From Bacteroidales bacterium (GTDB lineage Bacteria; Bacteroidota; Bacteroidia; Bacteroidales; VadinHA17): a stretch of DNA of 64,000 bases. Shown piece by piece: positions 54,918 through 64,000 of this stretch. Position 1 is the stretch's first letter, and each line of letters begins with the position of its first letter. The stretch spans positions 1 to 64,000 of the forward strand of contig JANTGF010000001.1 in NCBI GenBank assembly GCA_024763075.1, written 5' to 3'. The notes under the pieces are model-generated. The model searched no databases and was not told the origin of the DNA. It saw only the letters and a program-made list of their open reading frames with translations. The translations under genes and the position numbers were made by a program.

Positions 54918-56069
54918 TCAGTTCACTTTTTGATAGGCCTTCCACCATCTGTCCGGAATTTCCTGATTCCCAGCAAGTAAATAATCCTCATAAGAACATG
55001 CTATGAGGATTTGCTTTTTCTTTACGGAGGGTATTTCAAGCCACCACCTGTTGGTATGTTCGCTTTTATAGAACACAAGATTATGGTCTGCTGAGTCGAG
55101 GTTTACTACGAATTTAGTGAAATTTTCAGATCCATCCGGTTTTTCATATTTTTTTTGTAAAAAGCCACTGATAAAATACCAGATTGATTGAGCAGCCAGA
55201 TGGGTAGTTTGTCCATGTGAATCAAATTGCGGATTTATTTCACTTAAAAGAAAAGTAGTAAGCTGATCACTCATTCCACAATATTTTGACAGCTGACAAA
55301 TTTCTTCTCCATAAAAACCATTCGGAGAAGGTTGATAATTTCCGGGCGCATCAGCCTGCTTTATTGCATTGAAATCAATACTCACGAAATCAGCATCCCT
55401 GATTACGGGTTCGGTCATTTTTAAATTATTTTTTACCTCCCCCAGGCGGTAACTGTCATAATACAGATTTTTTAATAGCTCCAGATCGTTCCTGTCGGTA
55501 AAACAAGCCTGATGTCCAATGTTTGTATAGTTAAACAGAAACCGGGTTTTGTTTTTAAAAATTTCTCTCAGGTAAGCTTCTGAATGGATCTTGCTTTTTG
55601 AAGAATTCAGATCCAGCCTTGCATCTACTGTAACATAGCTGATTACTTTTTTCAGACTTTCATACGCAAGGATAACTCCATATGAGATATCCTGTGAACC
55701 TCCAATTACGACAGGAGTAACTTTATTTGTATATAAATAAGAAAGCGTTTCACGTAAACCAAAATATGTGTCTTCCGGTTTACTCCCCTGTTTCAGGTTT
55801 CCTAAATCAATAATTTTCAGACTTTTATTGAACTTATGGAGTTTGTAGAGGTTTTGTCTGATTTGATCAGGTGCTTTCGAGCAACCTTTATTGAAAGAAT
55901 TTCTTTCCTCCGGAACCCCCAAAATGGCAATTTTGTAGTCACCGATATTCTGAATCGGAAGGTCAGGAGTGTGGATATAAATATTATGGCCGAACTGTAC
56001 ATTCGGTTTTAAATAATTATACTCAGGTTTTTCAATACTTACCGGATCAAAAAAATCATTCAGATTCAT
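54918..56069 (-). CDS. formimidoylglutamase-like / arginase-family protein
   Basis: KIAILGVPEERNSFNKGCSKAPDQIRQNLYKL; VTPVVIGGSQDISYGVILAYE; YVTVDARLDL; DFVSIDFNAIKQADAPG. Confidence 0.82.
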   Translation of the reverse strand: MNLNDFFDPVSIEKPEYNYLKPNVQFGHNIYIHTPDLPIQNIGDYKIAILGVPEERNSFNKGCSKAPDQIRQNLYKLHKFNKSLKIIDLGNLKQGSKPEDTYFGLRETLSYLYTNKVTPVVIGGSQDISYGVILAYESLKKVISYVTVDARLDLNSSKSKIHSEAYLREIFKNKTRFLFNYTNIGHQACFTDRNDLELLKNLYYDSYRLGEVKNNLKMTEPVIRDADFVSIDFNAIKQADAPGNYQPSPNGFYGEEICQLSKYCGMSDQLTTFLLSEINPQFDSHGQTTHLAAQSIWYFISGFLQKKYEKPDGSENFTKFVVNLDSADHNLVFYKSEHTNRWWLEIPSVKKKQILIACSYEDYLLAGNQEIPDRWWKAYQKVN

Positions 56070-56091
56070 TGGCGAAAGAAAGCTTAATTAT

Positions 56092-58416
56092 TTATTTCCT
56101 CTTTTTTGACTTTTTACTTTTATCTCCTGCAGAAATTAGCTCCATACAGTCTTCAATACTCAATGAGGCCGGATTCTTGCTTTTGGGGATTTTATAGTTT
56201 TTCTTTTTATAAGATATATAAGGGCCCCATCTTCCATTTAAAACCTGAAGATCTTTATCTTCTTCAAATTTTTTCAGTACTTTATTTTTATCAGCTTCTC
56301 TCTTTGCAAGGATAATTTCAATCCCACGTTCCTGATTGATGGAGAGAGGGTCATCGGTTTTAACGCTGATTGAATAAAATTTCCCATCATGTCTGATGTA
56401 AGGTCCGAAGCGGCCTATACCAACGATCATATCTTTTTCTTCAAATGAACCGATGGTACGTGGTAGTTTAAACAGATCTAAGGCTTCCTCAAAGCTGATG
56501 GTATCAATTCGCTGATCTTTCTGAAGACCTGCAAACCTGGGTTTGAAATCATCACGGGCTCTTCCCAGCTGGGCAATAGGGCCATAACGCCCAACTTTTA
56601 CGATGACTTCTTCACCGGAAACAGGGTCTTTGCCCAAAACCCTCTCACCGGTTGTTTTTCCCGAAAGTTCGAGAGATTTTTCAACTTTTTGATGAAATTT
56701 CTTATAAAATTTATCAATCATTTCTGTCCAGACCAGGTTCCCATCAGCAATTTCATCAAATTCTTTCTCTACCAGGGCAGTAAAGTTAAAATCCAGAATA
56801 TCTTTAAAATGAACGATGAGGAAATCATTTACAACCATCCCAATATCAGTAGGGAACAGCTTCGCTTTTTCTTTACCGAATTTTTCCTTTTTCTTTATCT
56901 CTGTTAATGAGCCTTCAGTTTTGATCTCAATTACTGTAATCTCTCTTTCTTTCCCGGGCCGGTCCTCTTTTACAACATAACCTCTTTGCTGGATTGTGGA
57001 TATGGTGGGGGCATATGTTGAAGGTCTCCCTATGCCCAATTCTTCCATTTTCTTTACCAGACTGGGTTCTGAATATCGGAAAGGTGGCTGGGTAAATCTC
57101 TCAGTGGCTTTGATGGATGTGTAATTTAGCAGCTGACCTTTACTAAGAGGAGGTAATATAGTTTTTTCCCTGTCTTCAATCCCCTCTTCTTTTGATTCAT
57201 TGTAAACTTTCAGGAACCCGTCAAATTTAATTACCTCACCGGTAGCTTTAAACAAATCGTTGCTGTTTTTGATGGAAATGGTGGCTGTTGTTTTTTCAAG
57301 CTTAGCATTGCTCATTTGGGAAGCAAGGGTTCTTTTCCAAATCAACTCATACAATTTTTTTTCAGCACCTGATCCTGTTACTTCACTTTTATCAATATAA
57401 GTGGGTCTGATTGCTTCGTGTGCCTCCTGTGCACCTTTTGCCTTCGTTTTATACTTCCTGAACTGGTAATACTCATTTCCAAAAGTTTCATTAATAACTT
57501 TTTTAGCAGTGTTAAGCGCTAAAGACGAAAGATTCACAGAATCAGTCCTCATATAGGTGATTTTCCCCGATTCATATAGTTTCTGTGCAACTGCCATGGT
57601 TTGTCCAACAGAAAACCCCAGTTTTCTCCCTGCCTCCTGCTGTAAAGTAGAAGTGGTAAAAGGGGGAGCAGGAGACCTGAATGCAGGCTTAATTACAAGG
57701 TCAGTTATTTTAAATTCTGAGTGCTGGCATAAAGTTAGTAATTCCTTTACCTCTTCGGCTGAAGCAATTTTACGGGCAAGCTCAGCTGTTAGGGAAACTT
57801 TATTGTTCTTATCATCAGTAAACCAGAATTCTGCAGTAAGCCTGTATGAAGAACCTGCTTTGAATGACAGGATTTCTCTTTCTTTTTCCACGATTAGCCT
57901 GACAGCAACAGATTGTACCCTTCCGGCTGAAAGGGAAGGTTTGATCTTTTTCCACAGGACCGGTGAAAGTTCAAATCCCACCAAGCGATCAAGTACTCTC
58001 CTTGCCTGTTGAGCTTTCACCAGGTTATTGTCAATTGATCGTGGTGCTTTGATGGCATTCTGAATGGCGTCTTTTGTAATTTCATGAAATACAATTCGCC
58101 TGGTTTCTTCTTCTTTTAAACCAAGTACCTCGGATAAATGCCAGGCGATTGCTTCTCCTTCGCGGTCTTCATCAGAAGCCAGCCAGATGAGTTTTGCCTG
58201 TTTTTTCAATTTTTTTAATTCAGAAACAATCTTTTTTTTCTCATCGGGAACAATATAAACAGGCTTATATTGGTTGTTAATATCAATACCAAAATCCTTT
58301 TTAGCAAGATCTCTGATGTGTCCGAAACTTGATTTTACCTGGAAATCTTTACCAAGAAATTTCTCTATAGTCTTTGCTTTTGCAGGTGACTCAACGATAA
58401 CGAGATTATCTCTCAT
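56092..58416 (-). CDS. topA: type I DNA topoisomerase
   Basis: LVIVESPAKAKTIEKFLGKDFQVKSSFGHIRDL; ASDEDREGEAIAWHL; GKITYMRTDSVNLS; repeated GRYGP/GRFGPYI C-terminal motifs. Confidence 0.97.
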   Translation of the reverse strand: MRDNLVIVESPAKAKTIEKFLGKDFQVKSSFGHIRDLAKKDFGIDINNQYKPVYIVPDEKKKIVSELKKLKKQAKLIWLASDEDREGEAIAWHLSEVLGLKEEETRRIVFHEITKDAIQNAIKAPRSIDNNLVKAQQARRVLDRLVGFELSPVLWKKIKPSLSAGRVQSVAVRLIVEKEREILSFKAGSSYRLTAEFWFTDDKNNKVSLTAELARKIASAEEVKELLTLCQHSEFKITDLVIKPAFRSPAPPFTTSTLQQEAGRKLGFSVGQTMAVAQKLYESGKITYMRTDSVNLSSLALNTAKKVINETFGNEYYQFRKYKTKAKGAQEAHEAIRPTYIDKSEVTGSGAEKKLYELIWKRTLASQMSNAKLEKTTATISIKNSNDLFKATGEVIKFDGFLKVYNESKEEGIEDREKTILPPLSKGQLLNYTSIKATERFTQPPFRYSEPSLVKKMEELGIGRPSTYAPTISTIQQRGYVVKEDRPGKEREITVIEIKTEGSLTEIKKKEKFGKEKAKLFPTDIGMVVNDFLIVHFKDILDFNFTALVEKEFDEIADGNLVWTEMIDKFYKKFHQKVEKSLELSGKTTGERVLGKDPVSGEEVIVKVGRYGPIAQLGRARDDFKPRFAGLQKDQRIDTISFEEALDLFKLPRTIGSFEEKDMIVGIGRFGPYIRHDGKFYSISVKTDDPLSINQERGIEIILAKREADKNKVLKKFEEDKDLQVLNGRWGPYISYKKKNYKIPKSKNPASLSIEDCMELISAGDKSKKSKKRK

Positions 58417-58506
58417 ATATTAATTTTTAGTAAATTTATTTATTTAAAAACAGCACAAAGAAACGGAATTAGCTCAGTAAGATCAAAATTTATTTTTAAT
58501 AATTGT

Positions 58507-58514
58507 TATTTTTG
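58507..58514 (+). promoter_or_regulatory. putative Bacteroidota -7 box upstream of the PBP1A-like gene
   Basis: TATTTTTG matches TAnnTTTG, 12 bp before ATG 58527. Confidence 0.4.
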
Positions 58515-58526
58515 CGCTAAATTTAT

Positions 58527-60890
58527 ATGGATAAAATGGAAAAAGACAAACCAAATTATAAAAAAGGTATTGTAATCTTTTGGCTGTTATATGTAACCCC
58601 AATTGTATTAATTTCATTACTCTTTATTCTGATTTCAAAAGAAAAACTTGGTCCCATGCCAGGGTTTGAGGAGCTGGAGAATCCGGAAAATAACCTGGCA
58701 GCAGAAGTTTATTCCGAAGATGGGGAAATTTTGGGTAAGTTCTATATTCAAAACAGAGTCTGGGTAGACTATGAAAAGATTTCTCCCTACGTCATTGACG
58801 CATTGATCGCAACTGAAGATATCCGTTTTTATAAACATCCGGGAATTGATTTCAGAGGACTCGCAAGGGTTATGGTTAAAACTGTTTTAATGGGCCAGTC
58901 AAGTTCAGGTGGTGGTAGTACCATAACGCAGCAACTGGCAAAGAACTTGTTTCCCAGAGATACTACACATTACAGATGGGGAGTAGTCAGAAAATTAAAT
59001 CTTGGTTTGGCAAAATTTAAGGAATGGCAAACAGCCGTTAAACTGGAGAGGTCCTACACCAAAGATGAAATAATCACCATGTACCTGAATGTGATTGATT
59101 TTCTATATCAGGCAGTTGGGATAAAGTCTGCTGCTGAAGTTTATTTTAATACCACACCTGATTCTCTGAATATTGAACAGGCTGCAATGCTGGTAGGGAT
59201 GGTGAAAAATCCGGCTGTTTATAATCCGTTACGAAATTATGACAGGATGGTTAATCGCCGGAATACGGTGCTTTCACAAATGACGAAATATGGATACCTG
59301 TCAGAGGAAATAGCAGATTCACTGAAGCTGCTTCCTATTGAACTTGATTATAGTGTTGAGAGTCATAATACCGGTTTGGCAACTTATTTCAGAGAATATT
59401 TGCGGACAACCATGATCAGGGATAAACCCGAAAGGAAATATTTCTTTTCTAAAGAACAGTATGAAGATGCACTGTATGAGTGGGATAATAATCCTTTGTA
59501 CGGATGGTGTAAAAAAAATAAGAAACCTGACGGTTCGAATTATAATTTATACAGAGACGGCATTAAGATTTATACCACAATAAATTCCAAAATGCAGGAA
59601 TATGCAGAAGAAGCAATGCGGGAACACCTGGGATTGGATTTGCAAAAGACATTTAACGCGCATTCAAAATCTTTTAAAAACCCTCCCTATTCTGATGATT
59701 TGGAGAAAAGTGAGATAAATCATCTGTTGGATGTAACCATGAGGAGGACAGAACGTTACCGAAAACTCCGTAACAGTGGGGCCTCAAAGGATTCTATTTA
59801 TGCTGCATTCAATACACCGGTACATATGACTGTTTTCTCCTGGGAAGGAGATATTGATACGCTTATGACTCCAATGGACTCCATAAGGTATTACAAGTAT
59901 TTTGCCAGGTCAGGACTGATGAGCTTTAACCCACACTCAGGTTATGTTAAGGCTTATGTAGGGGGGCCGGATTCCAGGTACTTCAAATTTGATGCTGTAA
60001 TGGCTCAAAAGCGACAGGCGGGAAGTACAATTAAACCGTTTTTATATACACTGGCAATGCAGGATGGTTTTACGCCTTGTTATAAAGTGCCGAATGTACC
60101 ACAGACTTTTAAAGTAAATGATACTACCTGGACTCCTGCCAGTTCAGGGAAAAAGGAATACTGGGGGAAAATGGTTACATTGAAATGGGGGCTTGCCAAT
60201 TCCGAAAATTATGTTTCTGCCTGGCTGATGAAACAGTTTAATCCGCAATCGGTGATAAATGTTATGCGGAAAATGGGAATTCGCAGTCATGTGGATGCGG
60301 TAAATTCTATTTTTCTGGGTACATCAATTTTTACTTTATATGAACTTACAGGTGCCTTTGGAACCTTTGCGAATAAAGGTATTTATACTCAGCCTATTTT
60401 TGTGACTCAGATAAATGATAAGAACGGAGACCCTATCAGTGTTTTCCATCCCCGTTTTGAAGAAGCCCTGAGTGAAAAAAATGCTTATCTGATGATGAAT
60501 CTGCTGGAGGGAGTTGTAAGAGCCGGTACAGGAAGCAGGCTTCGGTATAAGTACCAGTTGATGAATGAAATTGGAGGAAAGACAGGAACAACTCAGAATC
60601 AGTCTGACGGTTGGTTTATGGGAGTTACTCCCAATCTGGTAACCGGTGTCTGGACAGGATGGGAAGACCGAAGTATTCATTTTGCCAGTCTGGGACTTGG
60701 TTCAGGGAGTAATATGGCACTTCCTATTTTTGGTTTATATATGCAAAAAATTTACAATGATGAATCATTTGCATTTATGCGATCAGATATTTTCGAGCCA
60801 CCATTAAATTTTGATATAGAGCTGGATTGCGATAAATACAATCAGGAAACAAAGAATAATTATAATATTGAAGAGGAAACGATTTACTAA
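58527..60890 (+). CDS. penicillin-binding protein 1A-like (transglycosylase/transpeptidase)
   Basis: ATEDIRFYKHPGIDFRGLARV; GGSTITQQLAKNLF; RQAGSTIKPFLYTLAM; GKTGTTQNQSDGWFMG. Confidence 0.96.
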   Translation: MDKMEKDKPNYKKGIVIFWLLYVTPIVLISLLFILISKEKLGPMPGFEELENPENNLAAEVYSEDGEILGKFYIQNRVWVDYEKISPYVIDALIATEDIRFYKHPGIDFRGLARVMVKTVLMGQSSSGGGSTITQQLAKNLFPRDTTHYRWGVVRKLNLGLAKFKEWQTAVKLERSYTKDEIITMYLNVIDFLYQAVGIKSAAEVYFNTTPDSLNIEQAAMLVGMVKNPAVYNPLRNYDRMVNRRNTVLSQMTKYGYLSEEIADSLKLLPIELDYSVESHNTGLATYFREYLRTTMIRDKPERKYFFSKEQYEDALYEWDNNPLYGWCKKNKKPDGSNYNLYRDGIKIYTTINSKMQEYAEEAMREHLGLDLQKTFNAHSKSFKNPPYSDDLEKSEINHLLDVTMRRTERYRKLRNSGASKDSIYAAFNTPVHMTVFSWEGDIDTLMTPMDSIRYYKYFARSGLMSFNPHSGYVKAYVGGPDSRYFKFDAVMAQKRQAGSTIKPFLYTLAMQDGFTPCYKVPNVPQTFKVNDTTWTPASSGKKEYWGKMVTLKWGLANSENYVSAWLMKQFNPQSVINVMRKMGIRSHVDAVNSIFLGTSIFTLYELTGAFGTFANKGIYTQPIFVTQINDKNGDPISVFHPRFEEALSEKNAYLMMNLLEGVVRAGTGSRLRYKYQLMNEIGGKTGTTQNQSDGWFMGVTPNLVTGVWTGWEDRSIHFASLGLGSGSNMALPIFGLYMQKIYNDESFAFMRSDIFEPPLNFDIELDCDKYNQETKNNYNIEEETIY

Positions 60891-60922
60891 TAAACCGGTA
60901 AATGATCCTATACCTTATATTA

Positions 60923-61819
60923 TTATAGGTAAACTTCAGCCAGAAGCGGCATATGATCGGAAGGACAAATACCGTTCCATGAGTCGGTAATTACTCCATG
61001 GCGTAAAATCTGCACCTTATTCTTAATAAATATATAATCGATCTTTTTACCTTCTTTGCAGGCTTCGTCAAAACCTCCACCAAAGGTGGTGTCGGGGCCG
61101 TAAAAAGGTAAACGGGTAATTTCTTTTGCATCAGTTATCTTTAAAGGATCAGATTCTTTCGTTAACAGCTGGTATGGAATGTCTGTGGCAACTGCATTGA
61201 AATCTCCGGTTATGATAACCGGGTAATCTCCGGCAATTTCTTTAACTTTCTGTAAAATCAGCAGGGCACTTTGTTTGCGCGCTTTTTCTCCCCTGTGATC
61301 GAAATGTGTATTGAAAAAAAAGAATTCTTTTTGTGTTTTTTTATCCTTAAACTTCACCCAGGTAACGATTCTGTTTAAAGCAGCATCCCATCCTTTTGAA
61401 GGCTTTTCAGGCGTTTCAGAGAGCCAGAAGGTTCCACTCTCCAATAACTTAAAACGGGTTTTAAGGTAAAAGACAGGTGCAAATTCCCCCCTGTTTTTAC
61501 CATCTTTTCTTCCAACTCCATACCATCCATAACCGGGCAGAAGCATTTGCAGGTCTTCCAGCTGATCAGACAATACTTCCTGTAAACCTGCCAGTTCTAC
61601 CTCATGAAACCGGATCAATGCCCCAACTTTTTCTTTCCGGTTTGGCCAGGCATTGATTCCGTCTCCACTATTGTTATAACGGATATTAAAAGAAAGAGTA
61701 GTAAAAGAAAAGTCAGTATTTTTATTATCACTCAGTGATTCAGGATCCGCTATGAATGAAGAAAGAAAAACGGACACAAGGAAGAGCAATGCCGGGGTTT
61801 TAAGGTTAAAAGAAAACAT
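60923..61819 (-). CDS. endonuclease/exonuclease/phosphatase family protein, exported
   Basis: LSFNIRYNNSGDGINAWPNRKEKVGALIRFHEVELAGLQEV; FFNTHFDHRG; ITGDFNA; CPSDHMPLLAEV; ATG 61819 avoids overlap with radA. Confidence 0.92.
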   Translation of the reverse strand: MFSFNLKTPALLFLVSVFLSSFIADPESLSDNKNTDFSFTTLSFNIRYNNSGDGINAWPNRKEKVGALIRFHEVELAGLQEVLSDQLEDLQMLLPGYGWYGVGRKDGKNRGEFAPVFYLKTRFKLLESGTFWLSETPEKPSKGWDAALNRIVTWVKFKDKKTQKEFFFFNTHFDHRGEKARKQSALLILQKVKEIAGDYPVIITGDFNAVATDIPYQLLTKESDPLKITDAKEITRLPFYGPDTTFGGGFDEACKEGKKIDYIFIKNKVQILRHGVITDSWNGICPSDHMPLLAEVYL

Positions 61820-61829
61820 ACAAAAATAT

Positions 61830-63188
61830 TTAATGAAACAACTGTTTAACAAGATCTTCAATTTTTTCGAGAGCCATCACCTGGATCTTCATGTTTTTTC
61901 TGTTGAGGCCTTTCAGATTATATTTTGAGAGATAAACTTTTTCAAATCCAAGTTTTTCAGCTTCGGTTATTCTTTGTTCAATGCGACTGACCGGTCTGAT
62001 TTCTCCTGACAGTCCTACTTCAGCTGAAAAACATTTCTTCTTATTTACCGGAACATCCAGGCTGGATGATAATATGGAACTGATTACTGCCAGATCAATG
62101 GCCGGATCAGCTACTTTAATTCCTCCGGCAATATTTAGGAAAACATCTTTGGAAGCGAGCTTAAATCCTGCTCTTTTTTCCAATACAGCCAGAAGCATAT
62201 TTAATCTTCGTAAATCAAACCCGGTGGAGGATCTCTGCGGTGTACCATAAACGGCAGAACTTACCAGTGCCTGTGTTTCAATAAGAAAAGGCCGTATCCC
62301 GTCGAGTGTGGATGCAATGGTAACCCCGCTGAGGTTTTCATCAAAATGTGAGATCAGTAACTCCGAAGGATTTGAAATTTCATTTAAGCCTTTATTACTC
62401 ATCTCAAAAAGTCCCAACTCAGAGGTTGAACCAAAACGATTTTTATTAGCCCTGAGGATTCGGTAAAGATAATTCCGGTCTCCTTCGAAATAAAGTACGG
62501 TGTCAACAATATGTTCAAGTACTTTTGGTCCGGCCAGGCTCCCGTCTTTAGTAATGTGGCCGATGAGTATAACCGGCACGCCGGATTCTTTGGCATAGCC
62601 TAGCAACTCACTTGCACTCTCCCTGACCTGGGAGACACTGCCCGGAGAAGATTCAATCTTGTCTGTATGGATAGTTTGTATGGAATCGATGATCACAATA
62701 TCCGGAAGTACAACATGTATCTGGGAGAAGATATTTTCAAGATTGGTTTCACTCAGGATAAAACAATTCTCATTTGCATTGCCTATTCTGTCGGCCCGGA
62801 GCTTTATTTGTTGTTCAGATTCCTCTCCGGAAACATAAAGTATTTTATGCAGGTTTGTTTTTAATGCCAGCTGCAATGCCATGGTGGATTTTCCGATTCC
62901 AGGCTCACCACCCAGGAGGATGAGGGATCCGGGAACCATTCCCCCTCCTAGTATCCGGTCAAGTTCATTGATTCCGGAAACGATTCTTTCAGAATTGGAT
63001 AGGCTGATATCTGATAAAGCTTTTGGGGAAGCTTTTGTTTTAGATATTCTTGCTGAAAACGGTTTTGGTTTCTGAATGATTTCTTCAACATATGTATTCC
63101 ATTCATTGCATACAGGGCATTTGCCTATCCACCTGGGTGAGTTTGCACCACAATTCTGACAAACATAAATACTCTTTGTTTTAGACAT
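61830..63188 (-). CDS. radA: DNA repair protein RadA
   Basis: C4 finger CQNCGANSPRWIGKCPVCNEWNT; GGEPGIGKST; KNRFGSTSELG; SAEVGLSGEIRPV. Confidence 0.97.
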   Translation of the reverse strand: MSKTKSIYVCQNCGANSPRWIGKCPVCNEWNTYVEEIIQKPKPFSARISKTKASPKALSDISLSNSERIVSGINELDRILGGGMVPGSLILLGGEPGIGKSTMALQLALKTNLHKILYVSGEESEQQIKLRADRIGNANENCFILSETNLENIFSQIHVVLPDIVIIDSIQTIHTDKIESSPGSVSQVRESASELLGYAKESGVPVILIGHITKDGSLAGPKVLEHIVDTVLYFEGDRNYLYRILRANKNRFGSTSELGLFEMSNKGLNEISNPSELLISHFDENLSGVTIASTLDGIRPFLIETQALVSSAVYGTPQRSSTGFDLRRLNMLLAVLEKRAGFKLASKDVFLNIAGGIKVADPAIDLAVISSILSSSLDVPVNKKKCFSAEVGLSGEIRPVSRIEQRITEAEKLGFEKVYLSKYNLKGLNRKNMKIQVMALEKIEDLVKQLFH

Positions 63189-63267
63189 TCAATTTATTTA
63201 TTAAGGGATAATAAGAAAAGGTAAAGGTAAACAATTCCCCGGTTAAATCCGTCAGGTTTTAATTGAT

Positions 63268-63393
63268 TTACCGCTGGACCATTACGTTAAAGATCTCTAA
63301 TTTGAGTCTGTCTATTAACTCGGTGCCAGATTCAGAAAGCTCAATATCTCTCCTGAGTTTTCTGGGAAGATAGCTGACTTTATGGACAGACAC
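63268..63393 (-). CDS. candidate 41-aa small ORF between rfaE2 and radA (GTG start)
   Basis: VSVHKVSYLPRKLRRDIELSESGTELIDRLKLEIFNVMVQR; amphipathic, protein-like composition in an otherwise empty ~200-bp gap; no ATG. Confidence 0.25.
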   Translation of the reverse strand: MSVHKVSYLPRKLRRDIELSESGTELIDRLKLEIFNVMVQR

Positions 63394-63396
63394 CAA

Positions 63397-63891
63397 TTAA
63401 CGAAGTCCTTTTACTTTGTCAATTAACGCTGCAGTAGAGTACCCTTTTAAATGTTCAAGGATAACAACTTTCCCGCCATTTGCTGTCACAAACTCAGCAC
63501 CGGGGTCGCCCTCAATAATAAAATCTTCTCCTTTTACCAGAACATCCGGCCGGATCATTTTAATGATATTTTCTGAATTTTTATCATCAAATAAAACCAC
63601 GTGATCTACAAATCTTAAAGAAGCAGTTAAAATTGACCGGGTTCCCTGATCCTGGACCGGGCGACCATCACCTTTGACTTTGCCAATAGACAGGTCAGAA
63701 TTTAAGCCGATAATAAAGACATCTCCCAGGTCTGAGGCTTCAGCAAGGAATTTGATATGGCCCCGGTGAATCAGGTCAAAGCAACCATCCGTAAATACAA
63801 TTCTTTTTTCCTGGAACCTGTAAACGGCCAAAACATTTAGAAGCTCATTTTGTGCTGTTACCTTCCCCTGAATGAAATAATACTGATTCAT
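63397..63891 (-). CDS. rfaE2: D-glycero-beta-D-manno-heptose 1-phosphate adenylyltransferase-like
   Basis: RIVFTDGCFDLIHRGHIKFLAEASDLGDVFIIGLNSDLSIGKVKGDGRPV; LVKGEDF. Confidence 0.92.
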   Translation of the reverse strand: MNQYYFIQGKVTAQNELLNVLAVYRFQEKRIVFTDGCFDLIHRGHIKFLAEASDLGDVFIIGLNSDLSIGKVKGDGRPVQDQGTRSILTASLRFVDHVVLFDDKNSENIIKMIRPDVLVKGEDFIIEGDPGAEFVTANGGKVVILEHLKGYSTAALIDKVKGLR

Positions 63892-64000
63892 TTCTTTTAG
63901 CTTTTATTTTTAGCTGAAAGATACGAATTTTTTTGATTTAACATGATGATAAGTAGAGAAATAGCACCTAAAACAATGATAAAAATAGTTTGCGATTCAT

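Noticed and set aside
1-64000. CRISPR arrays, transposases, integrases, rRNA or tRNA genes
   Set aside because: No spaced direct repeats, transposase motifs or convincing RNA gene sequences seen by eye; a tRNAscan/Infernal run would be needed to exclude small RNA genes.

Overview
Chromosomal segment of a Bacteroidota (Bacteroidales/Marinilabiliales-like) bacterium. Support: TAnnTTTG promoter -7 boxes, lipoprotein-rich secretome, and a porP/gldKLMN type IX secretion operon. There are four blocks. (1) ~0.36-3.06 kb: a small exported-peptide locus with a thioredoxin-like protein, two tandem 93-aa Cys-containing peptides resembling NVEALA-type peptides, and a 6-bladed beta-propeller lipoprotein. 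A visible segmental duplication left a decayed copy of the thioredoxin-like 3' end. (2) ~3.4-41.3 kb: an essentially gap-free, 22-gene minus-strand carbohydrate-catabolism cluster. It encodes a GH78-type alpha-L-rhamnosidase, a GH2 enzyme, a parallel beta-helix enzyme, a GH20/67-like enzyme, Gfo/Idh + DUF1080 + DUF6807, two VCBS proteins, three propeller/toroid fusion paralogs, three BNR sialidase-like proteins, an SSS symporter, two aldolases and an uncharacterised ~393-aa protein. A divergent AraC regulator flanks it and no SusC/SusD pair is present. (3) ~42.4-46 kb: phosphoesterase genes (metallophosphoesterase, two tandem GDPD paralogs) and an MBL-fold gene with an apparent 5' frameshift at a T TTA AAA heptamer. 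(4) ~46-64 kb: housekeeping genes (mlaFE, manC, T9SS porP-gldKLMN, formimidoylglutamase-like, topA, PBP1A-like, exo/endonuclease, radA, rfaE2). The best candidates for undescribed biology are the C-terminally diverged tandem peptides in block 1 and the SusCD-less cluster with its propeller/toroid family in block 2. All family calls are from reading motifs; no searches were run.
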